Source: Streptomyces olivaceoviridis (GTDB lineage: Bacteria; Actinomycetota; Actinomycetes; Streptomycetales; Streptomycetaceae). From it: a stretch of 64,000 nt of DNA. The DNA lies in assembly GCF_014650115.1 (NCBI RefSeq), contig NZ_BMUI01000010.1, forward strand, positions 186,001-250,000. The letters run 5' to 3'. The notes under the pieces were generated by a model. It was given only the letters and a program-made list of their open reading frames with translations. It was not told where the DNA came from and searched no databases. How positions within the stretch are numbered: the first letter of the stretch is position 1; each line of letters begins with the position of its first letter. Positions 34,629 to 43,270 of the stretch are shown here, piece by piece. The translations under genes were made by a program, and so were the position numbers.

Positions 34629-35036
34629 GAGAAGCGCGTAGACCGTGCTCGCACGGGCCGCGAGCGCGCCCGAGGAGGCGTCGCTCAACGTGACGTCCGC
34701 GAACGCCATCCGGCGGCCCAGCTTGGTGAGCACCGCGTCGACCAGGACATCCGTGCCGGTCACCGCCCGCTGGAACGAGGTCGACTGCTGCACCGTCGTC
34801 ATCGGCACGAACCCGCCCCGGGCGGCCGATACGGCGATCACCGTCGCCGTGTCGGCCGCCGCCATCAGCGCCTGACCCGACAGTCCGCCGCCCTCCCGGA
34901 CCAGCCGGCCGGACCAGGGCAGACGCAGCACGGCCCGGTCCTCGCCCACCGCTTCGACGGTCAAGCCCAGATCGAGCACCCAGGGGGCGAAGTTGACGGA
35001 GAGGATCTTGTCGGCTTCGGCGGTGGTCATCGTCAT
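34623..35036 (-). CDS. PaaI-like hotdog-fold thioesterase
   Basis: 137 residues. The hotdog fold is visible in the central helix GGLSGQALMAAADTATVIAVSA and the following strands (MTTVQQSTSFQRAV, GTDVLVDAVLTKLGRRMAFADVTL). It matches PaaI/YdiI-type acyl-CoA thioesterases; substrate unknown. The start is the ATG at 35036 or the in-frame ATG two codons later; neither has a clear ribosome site. It is divergent from the secreted protease, with 189 bp between. Its stop codon is embedded in a 15-bp tandem repeat. Confidence 0.85.
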   Translation of the reverse strand: MTMTTAEADKILSVNFAPWVLDLGLTVEAVGEDRAVLRLPWSGRLVREGGGLSGQALMAAADTATVIAVSAARGGFVPMTTVQQSTSFQRAVTGTDVLVDAVLTKLGRRMAFADVTLSDASSGALAARASTVYALLG

Positions 35037-35225
35037 ATGGGGGATTGTTCCCGGCCCCCCAGCGCGACACGCGGAGCATGGCCGATTCCCCGCGCCGATA
35101 CGGCCGTGCGGAAGCGGAATTGAACACACCACGCGGCCGGTGCGTACGTACGGCCATCCAGGCGCCCCGGTACGAACCCGATACGCACTGCCCGTGAGCG
35201 GCAGACCCCGTGGAGGTCGAGAAGT

Positions 35226-36587
35226 TTGAGTCACAAGCGAATGCCCAAGCGCAAGGCCGCGGTAGCGGTGGGCGGTGTCGCGGCGCTCGGGGCGGCGGCC
35301 CTCCTGCTGCCCAACGCCAACGCCTCCCAGGACCAGGACAGCGCGACCGCGGGCGGCACGGCGGGCGCGAGGACCCTGAAGGCCACGGACGCCTCCGGCC
35401 TCGCCGGCCGGCTCCAGAAGATCCTCGGCGACGCCTTCGCCGGGTCCTACTACGACAGCGGCAAGCAGCGGCTCGTCGTCAACGTGGTCAGCGGCGACAG
35501 CAATGTCGTCGTGCAGGCGAAGAAGGCCGGCGCGGTGGTCCGCCAGGTCGACAACAGCATCGCCGAACTCAAGGCCGCGGCACAGACGTTGAGGACCAGG
35601 GCGACCATCCCCGGCACCTCCTGGGCCGTCGACCCGCGCACCGACAAGGTCCTGGTCACCGCCGACTCCACCGTGACCGGCGCCGACTGGAACAGACTGC
35701 GGTCGACCGTGCGCGGCCTCGGGTCCGGCATGGCGACCCTGAAGAAGTCCTCCGGCACCTTCAAGACCTTCGTCTCCGGCGGCGACGCCATCTTCTCCCA
35801 GGTGCAGGGCGGCAGCGTCCGCTGCTCCCTCGGCTTCAACGTCACCGCCTCCGACGGCAGCCCCGCCTTCCTGACGGCCGGTCACTGCGGGGTCGCGGCC
35901 AAGGAGTGGTCCGACTCCGAGACCGGGCAGCCCATCGCCACCGTCGACCAGGCCACCTTCCCCGGCGAGGGCGACTTCTCCCTCGTCAAGTACGACGACC
36001 CGAACACCCAGGCGCCCAGCGAGGTCAACGCCGGCAACGGCCGGACCGTCCGGATCAACCAGGCCGCCGACGCCACCGTCGGCGAGACCGTGTTCCGGAT
36101 GGGCTCCACCACCGGGCTGCACGACGGCCAGGTCACCGGCCTCGACGCCACCGTCAACTTCCAGAGCGAGACCGACCCGAACGGCGTCGACACCGTCACC
36201 GGCCTCATCCAGACCGACGTCTGCGCCGAGCCCGGCGACAGCGGTGGCTCGCTGTTCACCCAGGACGGCAGCGCCCTCGGCCTCACCTCCGGCGGCAGCG
36301 GCGACTGCACCAGCGGCGGCGAGACCTTCTTCCAGCCGGTCACCACCGCCCTCCAGGCCACCGGCGCGACGCTCGGCGACGGCGGCGGTGGCGGCGGTGG
36401 CGGCGGCGGTGACAACGGAGCGGGCGACCAGGCCGGCGCGGGTGCCGGTGACGAAGCCGGCGCCGGTGACCAGGCGGGTGCCGGTGACCAGGCCGGTGCC
36501 GGCGGTGACCGGATCGGGGGCAGCGCCGATCCGTCCGGTGCCGGCGCGGCGGACGACGGGTCGTCGTCCCTCACCGGCTCCCACTGA
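35226..36587 (+). CDS. Secreted streptogrisin-type S1 serine protease
   Basis: 453 residues from a TTG with GGAGG nine bases upstream. A signal peptide (about 8-33), an alpha-lytic-type prodomain (about 50-165) and the mature protease follow. The triad is His220 (TAGHCG), Asp250 (EGDFSLVKY) and Ser339 (GDSGGS). The prodomain acts as a folding chaperone and is removed by self-cleavage in this family. The C terminus (about 386-453) is unusual: ten Gly, then repeats of GAGDQ and GAGDE and a Ser/Asp-rich end, with no recognisable binding domain. The stop lies inside the first unit of a 19-bp tandem repeat. It is convergent with a PP2C regulator. Confidence 0.92.
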   Translation: MSHKRMPKRKAAVAVGGVAALGAAALLLPNANASQDQDSATAGGTAGARTLKATDASGLAGRLQKILGDAFAGSYYDSGKQRLVVNVVSGDSNVVVQAKKAGAVVRQVDNSIAELKAAAQTLRTRATIPGTSWAVDPRTDKVLVTADSTVTGADWNRLRSTVRGLGSGMATLKKSSGTFKTFVSGGDAIFSQVQGGSVRCSLGFNVTASDGSPAFLTAGHCGVAAKEWSDSETGQPIATVDQATFPGEGDFSLVKYDDPNTQAPSEVNAGNGRTVRINQAADATVGETVFRMGSTTGLHDGQVTGLDATVNFQSETDPNGVDTVTGLIQTDVCAEPGDSGGSLFTQDGSALGLTSGGSGDCTSGGETFFQPVTTALQATGATLGDGGGGGGGGGGDNGAGDQAGAGAGDEAGAGDQAGAGDQAGAGGDRIGGSADPSGAGAADDGSSSLTGSH

Positions 36588-36673
36588 CCGGACCGGCGGG
36601 CGGTGAGCCGACCGGCAGGCAGTGAGCCGATGGGCACTGACCCGGCCGGTACGCACTGACCCGGCCGGTACGC
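36583..36673 (+). repeat. 19-bp tandem repeat array starting at the protease stop codon
   Basis: Five units at 36583-36601, 36602-36620, 36621-36635 (four bases short), 36636-36654 and 36655-36673. The last two are identical (ACTGACCCGGCCGGTACGC). The protease TGA (36585-36587) is inside the first unit. Each unit carries TGA, so successive units offer stops in different frames. Confidence 0.8.
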
Positions 36674-36722
36674 CCCGCGGGGTTCCCCGCCGGTCACCCG
36701 CTGGGCCGGTCGGCGGGGGAGT

Positions 36723-36752
36723 GGTCCGGCCCTCCGGCGGGAGGGCCGGACC
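36723..36752. terminator. Bidirectional hairpin between protease and PP2C gene
   Basis: Perfect 11-bp stem (36723-36733 and 36742-36752) with an eight-base loop, between the convergent stops at 36587 and 36813. Confidence 0.7.
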
Positions 36753-36812
36753 CGGCCGCGGGCCGCACGGGCCCGGCGCCCGCGCCGGCGCCGGGCCGCG
36801 GGCGGCACCGCG

Positions 36813-38954
36813 TCATCCGTCGTCGCGTGCCCGCAGCAGCAGCACCGCCACGTCGTCCACCCGCCCCCGGGCCCCCGCACTGTGCCGGACCACCTCGTCC
36901 GCCAGGCTCTCCAGCGGCTGGTTGCCGATCTCCGCGAGCAGCCCGCCGAGGTCGACCAGCGCGTCCTCGATGTCGATGCCCGGGGACTCCACCAGGCCGT
37001 CGGTGTAAAGGACGAGCACCGAGCCGCGGACCATGCAGACCTCGGTCGTCGGATACCGGGCCGAGGCGTCGATCCCGAGGAGCGGGCCCCCGGCGAGGTC
37101 CAGCACCCGCACCCGCCCGTCCGGCCGGCGCAGCAGCGGCGGCGGATGACCCGCCCGCGCCATGACGGCCCGCCCGCGCGCCGGATCCAGCCGCAGGTAG
37201 AGACAGCTCGCGAACAGTTCGGTACCGAGCTCGATCAGCAGCCGGTTGGTGCTGCTCATCACCTCGTGCGGTGCCTGCCCCACCGTGGTGTACGCGCGGA
37301 CCCCGGTGCGGATCTGGCCCATCAGGCCGGCGGCGGTCACGTTGTGCCCCTGGACGTCCCCGATCACCGCCGCCGCCAGCGGCCGGGTCGGCACCAGGTC
37401 GTAGAAGTCGCCGCCGATCTCCATGCCGTGGGTGGCGGGCAGATAGCGGGCCGCCGCCTCGATGCCGGGCGGGGGCGTCAGCGAGTGCGGCAGCAGCGCC
37501 TGTTGCAGGCCGTGCGCGAGGCGGTGCTTGGCGTCGTAGAGCAGCGCCCGCTCCAGGGCCTGCGCGATCAGCCCGCCGAGCGAGGTCAGCACCGCCCGCT
37601 CGTCGGCGGGGAAGACGTGCGGCTCCGTGTAGGCCAGCACACAGGTGCCGACCGGCCGCCCGGACGCGATCAGCGGCAGGTACGCCCAGGCCGCGAAGCC
37701 GTCCGGGCTGTCGTGCCGGATCGGGTACAGCCGTTCGAGCTGCTCCTGGGAGTCGAAGAAGGCGGGCACCCCGCTGCTCAGGACGTGTGTGCCCGGCGTG
37801 CGCTCGGACAGCGGCAGCCCGTCGAACCGCTCCACGATGTGCGGCTCCGGGTAGCCCCGGTGCCCCAGCACGTGCATCCGCCCGCCCTGTGCCCGCAGCA
37901 GCGCCAGCGCCTGGCTGCCAACGGCCGGGGCCACCTCGTCCCACACCAGCTGCACCACGTCCCGCACCCCGACCGCCTCGGTCAGCGCGCCCGCCAGGCT
38001 CAGCAGCTGGGAGATCGTCACGAGCCGGGACGGAGCCGGGCCCGCCCGCGGGGTCCCGCCGGCCATCTCCGCCACCGCCCGGGCCCGGGTGACGCGCACG
38101 CTCAGTCCGGTCGTGCTCGGATACATCCGGAACGACAGCCACTCGCCCGGCGGGCGCAGCGCCACGAAAGACGTCACCTGCTGGCTCACCAGCGCCGCCC
38201 GGTAACGGTCCTCGTACATCGGGTCGTTCAGCCAGGGCACCGACACCCAGGGCACCGTGCCCAGCAGCTCCCCGGCGGGCCGGCCGAGCAGTTCGGCGGC
38301 GGACGCGTTCACGAAGCCGATACGGCCGTGCAGATCCAGTGACATCAGTCCGTACGGCAGCCGGGACACCATCCGCACCGCCTCGACCGAGCCCAGCGTT
38401 TCCGCCACGAACGACACCGGCGCCGCGAGCACGTCCGGCTCGTACCCGAGCGGGCGGTCCTCCCGCGCGGCCCGCTCCAGCCGCCGCGCCAGCCGCGCGC
38501 AGGCCGCCGTCAGGTGCTGCCGCTCCCGGTCCGCCAGCTCCTGCGGGTGCGTGCCCGGCCAGGTCACGAACACCGCGCCGTACACCGTGCGCTCCGTCGC
38601 CACGGGCGCGGCGGCCAGCGCGAACGGGTACGGCAGCACCACCGAGATCCTGGGATAGCGGCGGGCCATCTCCGCCTCGCCGCCCACCCACACGAGCCGC
38701 CTCTCGCGCGCCGCGTCCGCGACCGGGATCGGCGCGCTCAGCCCGATCCGCTCCCACGGTGCCGCGAAGGCGCGGGGCATGCCCGCCATGACCGCCATTT
38801 CCAGGACCGTCTCGTCGGGCCTGAGCAGATAGACCGCGCCGGAGTGCGCCTGTACCTCCTCCATCAGGGTGGCCAGCGCCAGCGACAGCACCGGCTGTCC
38901 GGCCGGCGCCCTCCCGGCCGCCGGCGCCCGTCCCGGCTCCGGCCCCTCGGACAC
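36813..38954 (-). CDS. GAF-PAS-GAF-SpoIIE/PP2C phosphatase
   Basis: 713 residues, soluble. Domains in order: GAF (about 15-165), PAS (about 195-300), GAF (about 330-480) and the PP2C/SpoIIE catalytic domain (about 500-713), with GGDFYDLV, IGDVQGHNVTAAG, VLYTDGLVESPG and VDDVAVLLLR. There is no HATPase at the end, unlike the regulator at 5686-8067. It should dephosphorylate an anti-sigma antagonist in answer to a small-molecule or redox signal; the partner is not in the window. I chose GTG 38954 because GAGGAGG lies eight bases upstream; the open frame reaches 38999. Confidence 0.9.
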   Translation of the reverse strand: MSEGPEPGRAPAAGRAPAGQPVLSLALATLMEEVQAHSGAVYLLRPDETVLEMAVMAGMPRAFAAPWERIGLSAPIPVADAARERRLVWVGGEAEMARRYPRISVVLPYPFALAAAPVATERTVYGAVFVTWPGTHPQELADRERQHLTAACARLARRLERAAREDRPLGYEPDVLAAPVSFVAETLGSVEAVRMVSRLPYGLMSLDLHGRIGFVNASAAELLGRPAGELLGTVPWVSVPWLNDPMYEDRYRAALVSQQVTSFVALRPPGEWLSFRMYPSTTGLSVRVTRARAVAEMAGGTPRAGPAPSRLVTISQLLSLAGALTEAVGVRDVVQLVWDEVAPAVGSQALALLRAQGGRMHVLGHRGYPEPHIVERFDGLPLSERTPGTHVLSSGVPAFFDSQEQLERLYPIRHDSPDGFAAWAYLPLIASGRPVGTCVLAYTEPHVFPADERAVLTSLGGLIAQALERALLYDAKHRLAHGLQQALLPHSLTPPPGIEAAARYLPATHGMEIGGDFYDLVPTRPLAAAVIGDVQGHNVTAAGLMGQIRTGVRAYTTVGQAPHEVMSSTNRLLIELGTELFASCLYLRLDPARGRAVMARAGHPPPLLRRPDGRVRVLDLAGGPLLGIDASARYPTTEVCMVRGSVLVLYTDGLVESPGIDIEDALVDLGGLLAEIGNQPLESLADEVVRHSAGARGRVDDVAVLLLRARDDG

Positions 38955-40257
38955 GCCGACCACCTCCTCGTACGGCCGCGCGTCGCATCCCGGCCACAAG
39001 ACTCCCTCGCGGCGGCGCCCCGCGCACGGCGAACGCTCAGGGAGCTCCCTTCGCGCCCGCGCGTGCCGGATGGCTCCGCATACCCCGCACGGCCGTCTCC
39101 ATGCACCGGCGCGGAAGGGGAGGGCGGGCTGCGGACGAGAACGCCGTCCCCCGGAGGGCCGGCCGCCGTCCCGGGCGGCGCCCGGCGGTGGGCGAGAAGC
39201 ACAGGTGGTGTACGGGCTTCTCGTGTGCGCCCCCGCCGCGCCCGGATGGCCGAATCCACCCGCATCGGCCGACGTTCTCGGCCCCGCGCGCAGCCGAAGC
39301 GGGCGAGCGCGGGCCTGGAGTACGCGTGGCCGCCGGGCGTGTCGGCGGTGGGCCGGTGCGGCGCGCCGCGCGTGTCGCCACCGGCCCGGGCAGTGGGTCC
39401 GGGCTCTCCGCTGGCCGAATCATCACCCCTGATCAGGGGCAGTCCGGCCATCGGGCCGCACGGCGGCGCGGCGCACCGGCCCGCGTGCGGTCGCGGCGCG
39501 GACGACTGCCGTCCGGAAAACGGCGACGGGTTTTCCCCACGCGCTCGGTTTGCGGCTCAGCTGCCGGGGCACACGCGGGGGCGACGATCCGGCCGGGGGT
39601 CTCGTGCGCGCGCAGGCCCGGCGAGTGGCCGGACAGTGACGCAAAAGCACCGGCAGAGTACTCTCCGTTCAACTTCAGGGGGTTGCTTGTGTGTGACTCG
39701 CCGTGAAGACTGTGGCCGAGTTCCATCGAAACGAAGGTGTCTCGGGGTACGCATCGTGCCAATCGTGGGGCGGCACGCGCTGCGACTGCGTATTCTCACA
39801 CCTCACGAGCCGGGAGGGTCCTGCGTGAGCCGTGCGCGGGAGCTATCGCCGAGGGGGATGGGTTATGTCGGATCGGCGCGCCGCACGACGGGGATCGCTA
39901 CGGGGCCGTGGCCGGCCGCGCAGCGGCCACGGCCTTCATCGCAGGGTCTGAGTCCCGCCGCGCGCATCGCAGGGGCTGATTCCCCCCACACGCATCGCAG
40001 GGGCTGAGTCCCACTCATGGGCTGAGACCTCATCGCATGTGCGGAGGGTCTCCGGCCCACCCGGACACCAGTCCGGCGGCGGCCGACGTCGCCGCGCCCG
40101 AGGAGGACACGGGGGTCACGTTCTTCCCGTCCGGATGTCCCGGCAGCGGGGGCGCAGCCGTGCCCGGAACCGCCCGGCCTCCTGGTCGGCGCCGGTCCAT
40201 GGCCTTCCCCCGCGCGCATGACTCCTCCATGCCCGCACGCGCCAGCAAGGAGACAAG
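38955..40257. other. 1.3 kb intergenic region at the edge of the NRPS cluster
   Basis: No confident gene. It holds a perfect 14-bp palindrome CCCCTGATCAGGGG (39426-39439), an AT-richer stretch at 39640-39760 that may be a promoter, and two weak small ORFs: 39703-39828 (41 codons, GTG, no ribosome site) and 39865-39951 (28 codons, ATG with GAGGGGG upstream). A 28-bp tandem repeat begins at the stop of the second. These may be remnants of a lost regulator or a leader of the P450 operon. Confidence 0.45.
39935..40018 (+). repeat. 28-bp tandem repeat, three units, upstream of the P450 gene
   Basis: Units 39935-39962, 39963-39990 and 39991-40018 share the core CATCGCAGGGGCTGAGTCCC, with a partial fourth to 40039. 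The stop of a 28-codon ORF (39949-39951) is in the first unit. There are no unique spacers between the units, so this is not a CRISPR array. Confidence 0.75.
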
Positions 40258-41466
40258 GTGATCAGCAAGCAACCGACGGGCGAACAGCTCCTCCTGGAGG
40301 AGTTACCCGACCGCTGGCGCGGCTTACGCGAGGCCGGGCCGGTGCGGTACGACGAGACGCAGGGCGTCTGGCAGGTGCTGGACCACGAGACCGTCGCCGC
40401 CGTGCTCGCCGACCCGGCGACGTACTCCTCCGACATGTCCGCCCTCGCGCCCACCCAGTCCGACTTCGAGACCTTCCGGCAGGGCAACTTCGTCGGCATG
40501 GACCCGCCGGAGCACCGCAAGCTCCGCACCCTGGTCAGCCAGGCGTTCACCCCCCGGGTGGTCCAGGGGCTCGGCCCCCGCATCGAGGCCGTCTGCGCCC
40601 GGCTGCTGGACGCCGTCGCCGACCGCGACCGGTTCGACCTGGTCGACGCGCTGGCCTATCCGCTGCCGATCATCGTCATCGCCGAGTTGCTCGGCATCCC
40701 GGGGGAGGAACACCGCCTCTTCCAGGAGTGGGCGAGCGTCCTGTTCGGCGGCGACCAGCTCGGCGAGGCGCCCGACATGGCCGACCTGGAACGCGCCCTG
40801 GAGGCCATCGCGCCCACGGTGCGCGAGATGAACGGCTACATGCTCGACCACATCCGCGCCCGCCGCGCCGACCCCGGCGACGACCTCACCAGCAGACTCG
40901 TCGCCGCCGAGGTGGACGGCGTCCGTCTCGCGGACCAGGAGATGGTCGGATTCGTGGCCCTGCTGCTGGTCGCCGGGCACATCACCACCACCGCGCTGCT
41001 GGGCAACGCCGTCGTCACCTTCGACCGGCACCCCGGCACGAACGCCGCGCTGCGCGCCGATCCCGCGCGCATCCCGGCCGCCGTCGAGGAGGTGCTGCGC
41101 TGGCTGCCCCCGTTCCCGGAACTGGGCCGCCGCGTCACCCGGCCCGTGGTCCTCGGTGGCCATGAGATCGCGGCCGACACCCTGCTCATGGCACATCTGG
41201 GCGCCGCCAACCGGGACCCCGCCCGCTTCGCGGCGCCCGACGTGTTCGATGTGACCCGGCACCCCAACCCGCACCTGACCTTCGGGCACGGCATCCACTT
41301 CTGTTTCGGCGCGCCCCTGGCCCGGCTGGAGGCACGGATCGCCCTGCGGATGCTGCATGAACGATTCCGCATGCTGGCGATCCCCTCCTACGAGGACATC
41401 GCCTACCAGAATCCGGCCGTGCTCATCGGCGTCCGGCACCTGCCCGTCGAGGTCCGCAGACCGTAG
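40258..41466 (+). CDS. Cytochrome P450 of the NRPS cluster
   Basis: 402 residues, a soluble bacterial P450. The haem-binding loop FGHGIHFCFG carries the axial Cys349, the K-helix motif is EEVLR, and the I-helix motif is AGHITT at 239-244. In that motif the usual acidic residue before the conserved Thr is replaced by Ile242, a feature of some P450s that act on large or carrier-bound substrates. AAGGAG is about six bases before the GTG start. It is the first gene of the biosynthetic set, 101 bp before the serine hydrolase, so it probably oxidises an amino acid on the assembly line or the finished peptide. Its redox partners are not in the window. Confidence 0.92.
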   Translation: MISKQPTGEQLLLEELPDRWRGLREAGPVRYDETQGVWQVLDHETVAAVLADPATYSSDMSALAPTQSDFETFRQGNFVGMDPPEHRKLRTLVSQAFTPRVVQGLGPRIEAVCARLLDAVADRDRFDLVDALAYPLPIIVIAELLGIPGEEHRLFQEWASVLFGGDQLGEAPDMADLERALEAIAPTVREMNGYMLDHIRARRADPGDDLTSRLVAAEVDGVRLADQEMVGFVALLLVAGHITTTALLGNAVVTFDRHPGTNAALRADPARIPAAVEEVLRWLPPFPELGRRVTRPVVLGGHEIAADTLLMAHLGAANRDPARFAAPDVFDVTRHPNPHLTFGHGIHFCFGAPLARLEARIALRMLHERFRMLAIPSYEDIAYQNPAVLIGVRHLPVEVRRP

Positions 41467-41567
41467 CCCGAGCGCGCCCAGCGCACCGGCCGGCCCCGAC
41501 ACCGCTCGCACACGGGCCGGACCGGAACACCCGCACATGAGACCCACCCAACGGGAGTCCCCTTCTC

Positions 41568-42920
41568 ATGCCGTACACCATCCCCACCGCTCCGGCCGCC
41601 TCCCGGACGCCGTCCCTGTTACGCCGGGAGATACAGGACCGTCTCGACGCCCTCGCCCGGACCCACCGGGTGCCCGGCGCCCAACTGGCCCTGGACACCG
41701 GCACGGATCTCATCGCCGTGCACACCGGTACGGCCGACGTCACGACCGGCAGCCCCTTCACCGAGGACACGGCGGTCCCGCTGGGCTCGCTGACGAAGCC
41801 CTGCACCGCCGCGCTCGTCATGCTCCTGGCCGACGACGGCGACCTGGACCTGGACGAACCCGCCGCCGCGCACCTCCCCGAACTCGGCGCCGTCCCCGAG
41901 GTGACCATCCGTCATCTGCTGAGCCACACCGGCGGGTTGCCGACCGGACCGGACTCGGACGCCGCTGCCACGACCACCGCCCCCCGCTACCTCGCCGCCG
42001 TGTGCACCGCCCGCGACGCGCTGTTCCCGCCCGGCACCGACTTCTCCTACTCCAACGCCGGCTACGTCGCCGCCGGACGGCTGGTGGAGACGGTCACCGG
42101 CATGTCGTGGCACGAGGCGGTGCGGGCGCTGCTCCTCGAACCCCTCGGTGTCACCCCCGCGTTCATCGGTGACCCCGCGCCCGCTCGTCCCACCGCCACC
42201 GGACACGCCGTCAACTCCGCGACCGGACAGGCCCGTCCGGCCCGGCAGAACCTGGCACCGCTGGAGGCGCCGGCCGGAGCGCTGCTCGCGAGCGCCCGGG
42301 ACCTCGCCGCGTTCGGCGACGCGCTGATCGGCCGCGCGGACCTGCTGCCGCCCGCCGTCGCCAAGGAGATGCGCCGCCCCGAGACCGCCGCCCGGCCGGG
42401 CACCCTGGCCGACGGCTGGGGTCCCGGGCTCGCCCTCTACGAACGGGACGAACGCGTGTGGTGCGGGCACGACGGCAACGCCCAGGGCACGTCCTGCCAT
42501 CTGCGGGCCGACCCGGAGAGCGGCGTGGTGGTCGCCTTCACGGGCAACGCCGGGGGTGCCACCGCGCTGTGGCGCGACCTCGCGGAGGAACTGGACCGGC
42601 TGACCGGCATACGGGTGCCCGCCGGCGTGCCGGCCGTGGACCGGGGACGTCCCGTCGCCCTGCCCGAGTGCGTGGGCACCTACCGCAACGGCACCACGGC
42701 CTACCGCATCGCGCCCGGACCGGACGGCTCGCCGGCCCTGTCGGTGGACGGCGACCTGCCCCTGCCGCTGGTCTGCTACGCCGACCTCTCCTGCGACCTG
42801 CTCGATCCGGGCACCGGGCGCCTCGAACCGGGGGGCCGCTTCCACCGCGATCCGGCCACCGGGCGGCTCGACCGGGTGCAGATCTCCGGCCGCACGGCCC
42901 GCCGCACCGACCCTGACTGA
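41568..42920 (+). CDS. Stand-alone SxxK serine hydrolase, candidate PBP-type peptide cyclase
   Basis: 450 residues, no signal peptide. The beta-lactamase/PBP fold has SLTK (Ser74, Lys77), YSN (161-163) and GHDG (300-303, the KTG-box equivalent). After about residue 345 a separate small beta-rich domain of about 100 residues follows (VALPECVGTYRNGT onwards). SurE-type PBP thioesterases, which release and cyclise NRPS peptides in trans, have this plan: a PBP-like catalytic domain plus a lipocalin-like C-terminal domain and a cytosolic location. The gene sits between the cluster's P450 and an NRPS with no thioesterase domain. A class C beta-lactamase or esterase is the alternative, but the lack of export and the context argue for the cyclase. 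Confidence 0.85.
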   Translation: MPYTIPTAPAASRTPSLLRREIQDRLDALARTHRVPGAQLALDTGTDLIAVHTGTADVTTGSPFTEDTAVPLGSLTKPCTAALVMLLADDGDLDLDEPAAAHLPELGAVPEVTIRHLLSHTGGLPTGPDSDAAATTTAPRYLAAVCTARDALFPPGTDFSYSNAGYVAAGRLVETVTGMSWHEAVRALLLEPLGVTPAFIGDPAPARPTATGHAVNSATGQARPARQNLAPLEAPAGALLASARDLAAFGDALIGRADLLPPAVAKEMRRPETAARPGTLADGWGPGLALYERDERVWCGHDGNAQGTSCHLRADPESGVVVAFTGNAGGATALWRDLAEELDRLTGIRVPAGVPAVDRGRPVALPECVGTYRNGTTAYRIAPGPDGSPALSVDGDLPLPLVCYADLSCDLLDPGTGRLEPGGRFHRDPATGRLDRVQISGRTARRTDPD

Positions 42921-43270
42921 ACACGGGTGCCCGCTGGTCCGGGGCCGCGCTGCCGGTTCCGGTGCATCGCGCCGGTGTCCTGGCCGACTCACGCCTCGGG
43001 CCGTGACGCGACGGTGCCGGTCCAGCCGCTGATCCGGCGGCCCGTTCGGGTCGACCCGCGTGGCTACGGCGCCGGTCGCCGGGACCGGCAGTCGTCACCG
43101 GCCGGGTGGCACCCCTGAGCGTGCCCTCCGGTCCCCCCGTACCGGGCACCCAGTCGCCCCCCGCACCCCGTACCGCACACCCGGTGTGTCACCCCGAGCC
43201 CGCGCACCGCCCCGTCGGTGGCCCGGGATCGTCCGCGCCGCATCGTCCCGCTCTCCAAAGGACTTCACCC
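42921..43270. other. Gap before the giant NRPS gene
   Basis: 350 bp without a supported gene. It contains the perfect 12-bp palindrome CGGGTCGACCCG at 43047-43058 and AAAGGA, the ribosome site, about eight bases before the NRPS ATG. No clear terminator or promoter seen. Confidence 0.4.

Noticed and set aside
39703-39828. A 41-codon GTG ORF before the P450
   Set aside because: No ribosome site, no recognisable domain and no coding partner; kept only as a note in the intergenic entry.
39935-40039. Tandem 28-bp repeats considered as a CRISPR array
   Set aside because: The units are contiguous with no spacers and no cas gene is near.
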